Below, piece by piece: positions 1 through 5,649 of a DNA stretch of 7,476 bases; the first letter of the stretch is position 1, and every line of letters starts with the position of its first letter. This stretch comes from an uncultured Collinsella sp. GTDB taxonomy: Bacteria; Actinomycetota; Coriobacteriia; Coriobacteriales; Coriobacteriaceae. Below the pieces are notes generated by a model that searched no databases, was not told where the DNA came from, and saw only the letters and a program-made list of their open reading frames with translations. Both the position numbers and the translations under genes were made by a program. The stretch is from positions 1-7,476 of the forward strand of contig CALBBA010000307.1 in the NCBI GenBank assembly GCA_937926755.1. Reading direction: 5' to 3'.

Positions 1-1373
1 CCAAACGAAATCTTAGCCACGGCAAGCCCGGCGACCGTCATACCCGCCACGGGGCTGATGGTGTTGATGGTCTGGTTGGCAAACTGGAGCGCGGTGACGG
101 CCGCCTCGGGATTGAGGCCCATGAGCTCGGTCAGGGGGCCCATAACGGGCATGGTGAGCGCCGCCAGGCCAGAACTCGAGGGAACCAGCAAAGAGAGCAG
201 GCCAAGGACGACATACATAAACGTGGTGTAGACGGCGGCGGGTGCACCGGCGAGCGCGGTAGCGAGCGCCTGGAGGATGGTGTCGATGATCATGCCGCCC
301 TCGGCGATGACCAGAATACCGCGCGCGATACCGATAACGACGGCAGCGTACGCAAAGTCGGCGAGACCCTTAACGAACTCCTCTGCGATCGTCTGCTGGT
401 CAAGGCCGCCCAGGATACCGGCAAGCAAGCCCATGCCAAGGAACACGGCGGAAATCTGATTCATGTACCAGCCCTGGGTAACAAGACCCCAGACGATAAT
501 GCCCATACCGCAAGCAAAATCGATAAGCACGAGCTTCTGACGGATCGTGAACTCTTCCTCGATGGAGGCATCGGTCACAGAAAACTCAACACGCTTGAGC
601 TTATCGTCCTCGTACGTAATGGACGACTCGGGATTTTTCTTTACACGCATGGCGTAGCGCATGGCCCATGCGATACCGACGGCAGTGAAGATGACCCAAG
701 AAACGGCGCGCAGCCACAGTTGCGGATTACCCTCGATGCCAATGATGCCTTGGGCGATCAAAACATTAAACGGGTCGATGGTCGAAGCACAATATCCCAG
801 GTTAGGACCAAGGAAGCAGATGATGAATGCGGTCATCGAGTCATAACCGATACCCATCATGATGGGAATGAAGATGGCATAGAACGGCAGGGCTTCCTCA
901 GACATACCAAACGTAGTGCCGCAAATGGACAGCAGCGTCATCGTGATGGGAATGATGAGGATGTCCTTGTTCTTGAGCTTTTTAATCACACGGCTCATGC
1001 CGGCATTCAAAGCGTTGGTCTTGGTGATGATCGCGAACGATCCGCCAATCAATAAGACGAACGCAACGACGTCGGCAGCCTCTTGGATACCCTTGGTGGG
1101 CGCTTGCAGAACCGCGAAGATATCCTGGCCCAGATTGATGGTCTCGCCGGTCTCGGAATCGGTGTAGTTCTTATCGACCTGTTCATAGGTTCCAGCAACG
1201 GCGACTTCACGCTCGCCCGCCGCTGTCGAAATCGTCTTGCGCTGATACTGACCAGAGGGAACGATCCAAGTCAGGACCGCAAAGACAACGATCAGCAAGA
1301 ACATGATCGTATAGACATGCGGTAATTTGAACTTAAAACGTCTGTTTGTCTTCTTCGCCTTCGTATCTGACAT
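1..1373 (-). CDS. YfcC-family membrane carrier, 3' end cut by window edge
   Basis: An integral membrane secondary carrier of the YfcC/DcuC superfamily (C4-dicarboxylate anaerobic carrier fold). Members are described as C4-dicarboxylate, basic amino acid or peptide-related carriers; the substrate cannot be told from sequence. 457 codons are visible and the last few dozen residues are missing. The N-terminus is short and basic (MSDTKAKKTNRRFKFKLPHV), followed by a first membrane segment at about residues 21-39 ending in WIVPSGQY, a typical family feature. Further hydrophobic segments follow. Near the visible end are LLVPSSSGLAALTMP and FANQTINTISPVAG, the paired serine/proline-rich re-entrant motifs of the family. 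The start is ATG at 1373-1371, with GGAGG at 1379-1383, five bases upstream. A promoter lies at 1453-1481. It sits just downstream of a GntR regulator on the same strand, which suggests local control. Family sure, substrate unknown. Confidence 0.88.
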   Translation of the reverse strand, partial: MSDTKAKKTNRRFKFKLPHVYTIMFLLIVVFAVLTWIVPSGQYQRKTISTAAGEREVAVAGTYEQVDKNYTDSETGETINLGQDIFAVLQAPTKGIQEAADVVAFVLLIGGSFAIITKTNALNAGMSRVIKKLKNKDILIIPITMTLLSICGTTFGMSEEALPFYAIFIPIMMGIGYDSMTAFIICFLGPNLGYCASTIDPFNVLIAQGIIGIEGNPQLWLRAVSWVIFTAVGIAWAMRYAMRVKKNPESSITYEDDKLKRVEFSVTDASIEEEFTIRQKLVLIDFACGMGIIVWGLVTQGWYMNQISAVFLGMGLLAGILGGLDQQTIAEEFVKGLADFAYAAVVIGIARGILVIAEGGMIIDTILQALATALAGAPAAVYTTFMYVVLGLLSLLVPSSSGLAALTMPVMGPLTELMGLNPEAAVTALQFANQTINTISPVAGMTVAGLAVAKISF

Positions 1374-1433
1374 AGATACCTCCAAAGAACTCGAGACTGC
1401 ATCGCATCTCGCTTCAACGCCTGCGCAAGGCAA

Positions 1434-1454
1434 ACGTTCTATGACGTTCCATAG
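1434..1454. repeat. Direct and inverted repeats at the carrier gene start site, candidate operator
   Basis: Two imperfect direct repeats of 10 bases, acgttctatg (1434-1443) and acgttccata (1444-1453), abut each other. The inverted pair ctatg (1439-1443) and catag (1450-1454), with a 6-base spacer, overlaps them. The block covers the -10 box and expected start point of the carrier promoter, a usual place for a repressor site. That the adjacent GntR protein binds here is inference; the site does not match the known HutC-type consensus built around GTMTAKAC. Confidence 0.35.
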
Positions 1455-1481
1455 ATTACCAGCAGCTTTTCCCATCATCAA
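1453..1481 (-). promoter_or_regulatory. Sigma-70-type promoter of the YfcC-family gene
   Basis: On the minus strand, TTGATG (1481-1476) is followed after exactly 17 bases by TAATCT (1458-1453). This gives a start point near 1446 and a leader of about 70 bases before the ATG at 1373. It lies downstream of the GntR-gene hairpin, so the carrier can be transcribed independently of the regulator. Confidence 0.6.
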
Positions 1482-1541
1482 GATAATTTCAAACTGATTG
1501 CCGCGACGCGGTTGAACGGTTGCGTTCGCACCGTGAACGGT

Positions 1542-1581
1542 ATGGAGACGCCCGGTGAGATGATCCACCGGGCGTCTCCAT
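1542..1581 (-). terminator. 16-bp perfect hairpin after the GntR gene
   Basis: atggagacgcccggtg (1542-1557) and its exact reverse complement (1566-1581) enclose an 8-base loop. The hairpin begins about 10 bases after the stop codon of the GntR gene. There is no T run on either side, so it is not a textbook intrinsic terminator; position and stem strength still make 3'-end formation or mRNA protection the likely role. Confidence 0.6.
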
Positions 1582-1591
1582 TCGCAATGTC

Positions 1592-2335
1592 CTAGATGTC
1601 AAAAACGTAGCGAGACCCAACGATCCGCTGACGACCGATGATAAACGGCCGCCGCTGCTCATCGAAAAAGAAGGCTTCCATATAAAACAAGGGTTCGCCA
1701 ACGGGAACCGCCAGCAACCGAGCGACCTCGGGCGATGCGCACGCGATCTCGAGCGTGCACGGGTCGGTAAACGCGGGCGTGCGGCCCGTCCGGTTGCGCA
1801 CGAACTCAAAAATGGATTGGTTAGATAGAGGTGCCGTTGATAGATAGGCGTTGTCCTCGTAAACATATATGTTGTTCTCGAGCATGACAGGGACGCCATC
1901 GGCAGTACGCACGCGCTCAACGCAAATCAAGTCAGTTCCAACGGGAACACCAAAGAACTGTGCTTCGGTGGAATCCGCCGGCAGTATCTTTCTCGAAATG
2001 ACGCACGCCCCCGGCTCCATTCCGTTAACGCGGCATGCGTCCGAAAAACTCTGGACGTCATCCTTCTGGCGAATCTTGCGCTTAAGCTTGGGGGCATTGA
2101 CAAACGTGCCTTTCCCCTGCCGCTTCGTTAGATAGCCCTGCTGGACGAGCTCCTCAATAGCGCGTCGCACGGTAACGCGGCCAACTTTATAGCTCTCAGC
2201 CAATTCGAATTCGTTGGGTATCCGCGCGCCCGCCTTGTAGGCACCGGAGTTAATTTCGTTTTTAATGATATCGATAACCTGTTGGTACAGCGGTATCGCT
2301 GCTTTACCGTCAGTTAGCCCTTCAGTCGGTGGCAT
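1592..2335 (-). CDS. GntR-family (HutC subfamily) transcriptional regulator with UTRA domain
   Basis: A 247-residue cytoplasmic DNA-binding regulator. Residues about 14-80 form the GntR winged helix-turn-helix: IPLYQQVIDIIKNEINSGAY, then the IPNEFELAESYKVGRVTVRRA helix-turn-helix portion and the wing GYLTKRQGKGTFV. Residues about 97-243 match the UTRA effector-binding domain of HutC-type proteins, including GVPVGTDLICVERVR, the GVPVMLENNIYV strand and a C-terminal PFIIGRQRIVGSRYVF. Length is normal for the family. The effector is not predictable; HutC-type proteins sense small metabolites such as sugar phosphates or amino-acid derivatives. The ATG at 2333-2335 follows a purine-rich GGGAGAGGG. 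Its closest downstream neighbour on the same strand is the YfcC-family carrier, the likely target. Possible self-regulation through the palindrome at 2361-2407 is inference. Confidence 0.93.
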   Translation of the reverse strand: MPPTEGLTDGKAAIPLYQQVIDIIKNEINSGAYKAGARIPNEFELAESYKVGRVTVRRAIEELVQQGYLTKRQGKGTFVNAPKLKRKIRQKDDVQSFSDACRVNGMEPGACVISRKILPADSTEAQFFGVPVGTDLICVERVRTADGVPVMLENNIYVYEDNAYLSTAPLSNQSIFEFVRNRTGRTPAFTDPCTLEIACASPEVARLLAVPVGEPLFYMEAFFFDEQRRPFIIGRQRIVGSRYVFDI

Positions 2336-2359
2336 ATACCCTCTCCCAGCACAATTAAG

Positions 2360-2388
2360 TCTAAAGCGGGCTTAAGGGCATTCAACAA
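2360..2388 (-). promoter_or_regulatory. Possible promoter of the GntR gene
   Basis: On the minus strand TTGTTG (2388-2383) is separated by 17 bases from TTTAGA (2365-2360), about 25 bases upstream of the GntR start codon. Both boxes are imperfect and they straddle one arm of the long palindrome at 2361-2407, so the promoter call is weak and competes with reading the palindrome only as a terminator. Confidence 0.3.
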
Positions 2389-2407
2389 GCCCTTAAGCCC
2401 GCATTAG
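2361..2407 (-). terminator. Long palindrome between the HAD hydrolase and GntR genes, probable terminator
   Basis: gcgggcttaagggc (2366-2379) pairs perfectly with gcccttaagcccgc (2389-2402) around a 9-base loop, and four more pairs extend it to 2361-2407 after one mismatch. On the minus strand the stem is followed by a T-rich stretch (TTTAGACTTAATT). It lies 84 bases past the stop codon of the HAD hydrolase, so it most likely ends the deoC-HAD transcript. Its overlap with a possible GntR promoter leaves an operator role open. Confidence 0.6.
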
Positions 2408-2485
2408 CTTAAAGTATGCTAGGTGTCGCACCATAATGTTGGCTATTTACTCATCAGACCCGAAAAACGCGCAACTACCGCGCTC

Positions 2486-3145
2486 CTAAGAAAGCGTGAG
2501 CAGCTCCGGCAGCTGGTCGATAATCTTGTCCGCGGCATCCTGGCTAAAGCCAAAGCGCTCCTCGCGCTTGGCGATGACTGTCAGACCGTCGCGCTTGCCG
2601 GCAGTGATGCCAGGCACCGAATCCTCAACGCAGCAGCAGCGATTCGCGGGCAGCCCCAGCAGGTCCAGCGCATGCAGGTAGATGTCGGGCTCGGGCTTAC
2701 TCTCCTTAAACTGCTCGCCGCTCACCACATACTCAAAGGCATCCGACAGCCCGCACGCGTTGAGCACTTCCTCGATGCTAACCATGGGCGACGAGCTGGC
2801 AAGCGCCACGCGAACGCCACGGCGCGGCAGCTCTCGAATCGTATCCACGGCGCCTGGGTTAATCAAAGCCTGATAGTCGCGCGGACGCTTATGAGCCCAT
2901 TCGTCCCAACGGGCCAACGCTTCCTCGCCAGTGAAATGCCCCTTACCGGCACGCTCAAACCAATCGACCAGCATATGCAGGAAGAACTGATGCGAGGTAC
3001 CGACCTGCCCATTCAACTCCTCTTGAGTCAGATTAAGCCCAAGCTCCTTGGCAAACGCGGCAGTCTCGCCCAGGTAGTAATACTCGGTATCGACAATGAC
3101 GCCGTCCATGTCAAAGATAACGGCATCGAACGGAAATGCGGACAC
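2486..3145 (-). CDS. HAD-superfamily hydrolase, beta-phosphoglucomutase-like
   Basis: A 219-residue cytoplasmic phosphatase or phosphomutase of HAD subfamily IA. All four HAD motifs are present: I, DAVIFDMDGVIVDTE (nucleophile Asp12, acid/base Asp14); II, VALASSSP (Ser117-119); III, the Lys of ESKPEPD (Lys150); IV, VEDSVPGITAG (Glu174, Asp175). The helical C1 cap lies at about residues 20-90. The motif DMDGV and the SKPEPD and EDS blocks are those of beta-phosphoglucomutase and sugar-phosphate phosphatases such as YniC or YcjU; the true substrate is unknown. The start chosen is GTG at 3145-3143, with AGGGAGG at 3151-3157 five bases upstream. The frame stays open to an ATG at 3193, but that would translate the terminator hairpin at 3161-3186 and has no ribosome binding site. 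It follows the Cof-type phosphatase by 64 bases on the same strand. Confidence 0.92.
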   Translation of the reverse strand: MSAFPFDAVIFDMDGVIVDTEYYYLGETAAFAKELGLNLTQEELNGQVGTSHQFFLHMLVDWFERAGKGHFTGEEALARWDEWAHKRPRDYQALINPGAVDTIRELPRRGVRVALASSSPMVSIEEVLNACGLSDAFEYVVSGEQFKESKPEPDIYLHALDLLGLPANRCCCVEDSVPGITAGKRDGLTVIAKREERFGFSQDAADKIIDQLPELLTLS

Positions 3146-3160
3146 GGCACCCTCCCTAAC

Positions 3161-3186
3161 AAAAGGGCGCCCGCAAGCAGGCGCCC
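3161..3186 (-). terminator. Intrinsic terminator after the Cof-type phosphatase gene
   Basis: On the minus strand, gggcgcc (3186-3180) and ggcgccc (3171-3165) form a GC stem around an 8-base loop, followed immediately by TTTTGTT. It starts about 24 bases after the stop of the Cof-type gene and ends only a few bases before the ribosome binding site of the next HAD gene, leaving no room for a separate promoter between them. It probably reduces rather than abolishes transcription of the downstream gene. Confidence 0.75.
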
Positions 3187-3209
3187 AAACCATGCATTAA
3201 TCGGCGATT

Positions 3210-4052
3210 CTAACCCAGCAGCTTATCCAGCGCCACTGCAATACCATCTTCGTTGTTATTGGCGGTCACCATCTGGGCCACGGCCTTAACCTCATCGACG
3301 GCGTTGTCCATGGCAACACCGGTGCCGGCCCACTCAATCATGGACTTGTCGTTCTGGCCGTCGCCAAACGAGACGACCTCGCTGGCATCGATACCGAGCT
3401 TGGGCAGGGCACCCTCGAGCGCACGGGCTTTGTCGATACCGGGCGCCGTGTACTCAAAGTACCAGTCGGCCGTAAACATGCCCGAAAGCGTCTGGGTAAA
3501 GGGCGCATACATCTCCTCGTAATGCGCCTGCAGGTAGGCCGGATCGCCCGCAGTGAGTAGCTTGTCCACGGGATAAGCATCAGCGACCTCATGCAGGCTC
3601 TCCACCTCGCGAATCTTAAGATCGCACGCGTCGCGCTCATACTTGACGATATTCTTCTGCGAGCCGTCAGGCAGCGTGATCATGCAATGGTACGAGTCCT
3701 CGACGTGCAAATCGCGACCGAGCGAAATCATAGGGATCACGTCAAAATTACGCAGGTGATCAATCAGGCGATGCAATTCGTCGGCAGGCATAGCCTGATC
3801 GAACAGCACCTCGTCGGTCTGGGCATCGACGACGTGTGCGCCGTTAAAGGCCACCAGCAGACCGTCATGGTTTTGAAGGTCGAGCTCTTGCGCCAAGGCG
3901 TGCAGCCCCCATGCGGGACGGCCCGAAGCCAAAATGAGCTTAATGCCCGACTCCTGCGTCGCGAGCAGCTTCTCGCGCGTACGCGGGCTGATGACCTTTT
4001 GATCGTTGGTGAGCGTACCGTCGATATCCATTGCGATGGCTTTGATTGCCAT
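3210..4052 (-). CDS. Cof-type HAD-IIB phosphatase
   Basis: A 280-residue cytoplasmic phosphatase of the Cof/HAD-IIB group, which dephosphorylates small metabolites such as sugar phosphates, flavin nucleotides or pyridoxal phosphate. Motif I is AIAMDIDGTLT (Asp9, Asp11), motif II is LILASGRP (Ser43), motif III is the Lys of PGIDKARALE (Lys208), and motif IV is VVSFGDGQNDKSM (Asp231, Asp235), followed by the diagnostic GVAMDNAVDEVKAVA and NNNEDGIAVAL. The C2 cap lies between motifs II and III, about residues 85-200. Length is typical. The ATG at 4052-4050 is chosen because AGGGAGG (4058-4064) precedes it by five bases; an upstream in-frame ATG at 4103 adds 17 residues without a ribosome binding site. 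It lies 149 bases downstream of deoC on the same strand and is followed by an intrinsic terminator. I saw no convincing promoter in the gap from deoC. The substrate is not predictable. Confidence 0.93.
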   Translation of the reverse strand: MAIKAIAMDIDGTLTNDQKVISPRTREKLLATQESGIKLILASGRPAWGLHALAQELDLQNHDGLLVAFNGAHVVDAQTDEVLFDQAMPADELHRLIDHLRNFDVIPMISLGRDLHVEDSYHCMITLPDGSQKNIVKYERDACDLKIREVESLHEVADAYPVDKLLTAGDPAYLQAHYEEMYAPFTQTLSGMFTADWYFEYTAPGIDKARALEGALPKLGIDASEVVSFGDGQNDKSMIEWAGTGVAMDNAVDEVKAVAQMVTANNNEDGIAVALDKLLG

Positions 4053-4201
4053 ATATGCCTCCCTGTCATTGAACAACCTTGTCTGAGCCATCATACAGAA
4101 CACCCATCGCGACTCCGTTTACAACGGGCAAAAAGTCATATTGTCTCGAACATGAACAGCGTGTGGTCGTGAAGCTTTATCGCTCAGGTCAAATACGTCT
4201 G

Positions 4202-4876
4202 CTAGCGACGCTCATCCGTCGGTGCGCCCTCGACGATCGCGATGCCCGCCGATGCACCTAACGCGCTGGCGCCGGCCTCGATGAATGCGCAGGCCTCTTC
4301 GTAATTATGGATACCGCCCGCCGCCTTGATTGCCACGGCATCGCCGAGCACCTCGTGCATCAGCCGCACGTCCTCGAGCTTAGCACCGCCAAAGCTTCTG
4401 CCGGTCGATGTCTTAAGGAATCCCGGCTTAGCCTCCAGCGCGATCTCGCATACACGGCGCTTAGCGGCGTCGTCGCCGTCCAGTTTGCACATCTCGACGA
4501 TCACCTTGTCAGTGATGCCATGCGCACGACAAAAATCAGCAATGGTAGTCATCTCGCGCTCGATGGCATCAAAATCGCGGTTCTCGACCGACTCCTGATT
4601 CAAAACGTAGTCAATCTCGGTAAAGCCACACGCAGCGTATTCCTCAAACCTCGCAAGCTTCTCCTCAAGCGTCATAGTGCCCTGGGGAAAGTCGATAGCG
4701 CCGGCAAGGATGATGTCAGAGCCCTCGAGCATGGCGCGGCCCGTCTCGTACTCCTGCAGGTTCGCAAATACGCAGCGAAAGTTGTACTTTAACGCCTTCT
4801 CGACATACTGCTCAAACGTGTCCTCGGGGGCATCGATATAGTCGATGTATTTATTGATGGGTTTGGCAAGCGTCAT
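4202..4876 (-). CDS. deoC: Deoxyribose-phosphate aldolase
   Basis: Cleaves 2-deoxy-D-ribose 5-phosphate to glyceraldehyde 3-phosphate and acetaldehyde, the last step of deoxynucleoside catabolism, in the cytoplasm. The 224-residue protein has the class I aldolase TIM-barrel signatures: the Schiff-base lysine in FLKTSTGR (Lys155), the second catalytic lysine in AIKAAGGI (Lys184) and the active-site aspartate in TEIDYVLN (Asp89). The VEMCKL strand and the GASALGAS phosphate-binding stretch also fit DeoC. Length matches bacterial DeoC. The ATG at 4876-4874 is chosen for AGGAGG (4883-4888) six bases upstream; the longer open frame to 5056 adds 60 residues unlike DeoC. It is the first gene of the minus-strand group and faces the plus-strand element across a long non-coding gap. 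An inverted repeat at 4911-4934 in its upstream region could be a regulator site. No deoxynucleoside phosphorylase, kinase or deoR-like gene is in view. Confidence 0.95.
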   Translation of the reverse strand: MTLAKPINKYIDYIDAPEDTFEQYVEKALKYNFRCVFANLQEYETGRAMLEGSDIILAGAIDFPQGTMTLEEKLARFEEYAACGFTEIDYVLNQESVENRDFDAIEREMTTIADFCRAHGITDKVIVEMCKLDGDDAAKRRVCEIALEAKPGFLKTSTGRSFGGAKLEDVRLMHEVLGDAVAIKAAGGIHNYEEACAFIEAGASALGASAGIAIVEGAPTDERR

Positions 4877-4910
4877 GCTGGGCCTCCTTGTTCGGGGCTG
4901 ACAACCGATT

Positions 4911-4934
4911 CGTGGTTTCACGCGAAAAACCACG
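4911..4934. repeat. Inverted repeat upstream of deoC, candidate operator
   Basis: cgtggttt (4911-4918) and aaaccacg (4927-4934) are exact reverse complements with an 8-base spacer. Nested inside is TTTCACGCGAAA, a near-palindrome with a central CG of the kind LacI-family repressors use. It lies about 35-58 bases upstream of the deoC start codon. Operator function is inference; it could equally be a leader hairpin. Confidence 0.35.
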
Positions 4935-4995
4935 TTCAATGTACGCCCGACATGCAAGGACAGCGTCCGCATTCCGACAAGTGGTATGAAATTAG

Positions 4996-5015
4996 CCGTA
5001 AACGTATATTTACGG
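4996..5015. repeat. 20-bp inverted repeat with 6-bp spacer
   Basis: ccgtaaa (4996-5002) and tttacgg (5009-5015) are exact reverse complements around cgtata. It lies about 120 bases upstream of deoC in otherwise empty sequence, and is a plausible binding site for a dimeric regulator of deoC. The 6-base centre recalls XerCD sites but the arms do not match a dif consensus. Confidence 0.35.
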
Positions 5016-5092
5016 ACAGCGAATGGCACCGCACGCGGATGCCGACAGCAAGACATCCCCCCTCAATACACCCTCATGCCCATTTAAATAGC

Positions 5093-5127
5093 AAGGGGCC
5101 CGTATCTGTTGGGATACGGGCCCCTTT
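5093..5127. terminator. Strong 14-bp hairpin with no intact gene feeding it
   Basis: aaggggcccgtatc (5093-5106) and gatacgggcccctt (5113-5126) form a perfect stem with a 6-base loop. There is a short T run on the plus side and a T-containing tail on the minus side. No complete gene lies within reach on either strand. Its distance, about 11 bases, from the stop codon of the short open stretch at 5138-5194 suggests it was the terminator of a minus-strand gene whose body is no longer next to it. Confidence 0.65.
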
Positions 5128-5137
5128 CGGCCATGAC

Positions 5138-5194
5138 CTATCTCAGCAGCAAAGACCACTTGCGGTGAGCGCGGTAGAACTCGATCGCACCATC
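5138..5194 (-). pseudogene. Possible 3'-end fragment of a minus-strand gene
   Basis: Reading the minus strand from 5194 to a TAG at 5140-5138 gives 18 codons encoding DGAIEFYRAHRKWSLLLR. The codons (TTC, TAC, CGC, CAC, AAG) are those of the chromosomal genes here, and a terminator hairpin follows at once. A TAA directly precedes the stretch, so nothing intact continues upstream. This is what remains when an element integrates into the 3' end of a gene and leaves the original end at the far side. I do not recognise the parent protein, and 18 codons can arise by chance. Confidence 0.25.
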
Positions 5195-5277
5195 TTATCC
5201 GAGCCGGGGCACGTTCGCATAGCGCGGCGCGTGACGGTTGCAAAACCACCCCATTTGAAACAAACGCAAAAAAGTAC

Positions 5278-5304
5278 TTGAAAAGACACGTTCCGACATA
5301 TAAG
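5278..5304 (+). promoter_or_regulatory. Possible promoter for the plus-strand element genes
   Basis: TTGAAA (5278-5283) is followed after 15 bases by TATAAG (5299-5304) in an A-rich patch. The spacing is shorter than the usual 17. If used, the leader to the first plus-strand gene would be about 340 bases. No better pair was found between here and 5650. Confidence 0.3.
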
Positions 5305-5311
5305 TTGATAA

Positions 5312-5331
5312 AAGACCGCCGTTGCGGTTTT
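5312..5331. terminator. Small hairpin with T runs on both strands, possible attenuator
   Basis: accgc (5315-5319) and gcggt (5324-5328) close a 4-base loop cgtt. A-rich and T-rich flanks add a G-T and two A-T pairs, extending the helix to 5312-5331. Both strands then read into a T run. It falls right at the expected transcription start of the candidate plus-strand promoter, so it may act as an attenuator or a bidirectional terminator shielding the element. Confidence 0.35.
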
Positions 5332-5429
5332 AAGTAGATCGAGCATATGAAGTTTCAGTTTTCAGCGTGTAAGAGAAGGAAGATCGGCAAAGTACAACCC
5401 CAAACGCAATGACAACTTAATGAGGTAAC

Positions 5430-5445
5430 TGCCACATGTGAGGCA
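5430..5445. repeat. Imperfect palindrome upstream of the first plus-strand gene
   Basis: tgccacatgtgaggca is symmetrical at six of eight positions (TGCC and GGCA arms, central CA and TG pairs). The half gtgaggca (5438-5445) recurs inverted as tgcctcac at 5525-5532. It could be a regulator site or leader structure. Evidence is only the symmetry. Confidence 0.25.
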
Positions 5446-5566
5446 CCCAGGGCATTGCTGTCTCGATTTTGAGCACGATGCCTTCCGCCTTGCATGGGCC
5501 GTTCCATCCCGCCCCTGCAGCAACTGCCTCACGGGCTCATTGAAAACCGCATAGCACCCCAACGTC

Positions 5567-5635
5567 AGCACATCACCCACGGCAAGCACATCACTCACGA
5601 CAACCAACACATCAACAAACAGCACGAACATCAAC
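5567..5635 (+). repeat. CA-rich leader with short direct repeats
   Basis: agcacatcacccacg (5567-5581) recurs at 5585-5599 with one mismatch, and shorter related units, acacatcaac (5607-5616) and gaacatcaac (5626-5635), follow at about 20-base spacing. The stretch is nearly free of G except as single bases and ends just before the GGAG of the next gene. It is likely an unstructured 5' leader; the same 10-mer acaaccaaca (5600-5609) is found again at 6581-6590 before the protease gene. Confidence 0.4.
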
Positions 5636-5649
5636 CGATTGGAGAAGCT

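Larger units (their letters stand above)
4877..5649. other. Long non-coding gap between deoC and the plus-strand genes, probable element junction
   Basis: No convincing intact gene lies in these 773 bases. From left to right it holds the deoC ribosome binding site and two inverted repeats (4911-4934, 4996-5015), a strong hairpin (5093-5127), a short open stretch that looks like the 3' end of a gene (5138-5194), an A-rich patch (about 5240-5315), a possible plus-strand promoter (5278-5304), a small hairpin with a T run (5312-5331), an imperfect palindrome (5430-5445) and a CA-rich leader (about 5560-5640). I searched for a tRNA and found none; there is no obvious T-loop. Gene content switches from metabolic to conjugative across this gap, which is why I place an element boundary here. 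No flanking direct repeat can be verified because the other end is outside the window. Confidence 0.45.

Noticed and set aside
2423..3289. Long plus-strand open frame (288 codons) opposite the HAD hydrolase
   Set aside because: It is antisense to a gene with all four HAD motifs and a clear ribosome binding site, spans two terminators and shows no recognisable domain.
4115..4127. Small hairpin between deoC and the Cof-type gene as a terminator
   Set aside because: Only a 5-bp stem, and on the transcribed strand the T run lies before the stem instead of after it.
4991..5020. Possible chromosomal dif-like XerCD site
   Set aside because: The 6-base centre and AT-rich core are suggestive, but the arms do not match actinobacterial or Firmicutes dif sequences when compared from memory, and the perfect symmetry fits a dimeric regulator better.
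5160..5260. Possible tRNA as integration target
   Set aside because: No T-loop of the GTTCGAATC type, no anticodon arm and no 7-bp acceptor stem could be found on either strand.
5143..5346. Minus-strand 67-codon open frame in the junction region
   Set aside because: It has no ribosome binding site, cysteine-rich random-looking composition and overlaps the candidate promoter and gene-scar frame.
5347..5412. 21-codon plus-strand frame encoding a basic peptide (MKFQFSACKRRKIGKVQ...)
   Set aside because: No adequate ribosome binding site and no similarity recognised; too short to support.
5494..5649. Upstream extension of the 296-residue protein from ATG 5494
   Set aside because: There is no ribosome binding site before 5494, and the added residues are a histidine-rich translation of the CA-rich repeat leader; ATG 5650 has GGAG at the right distance.
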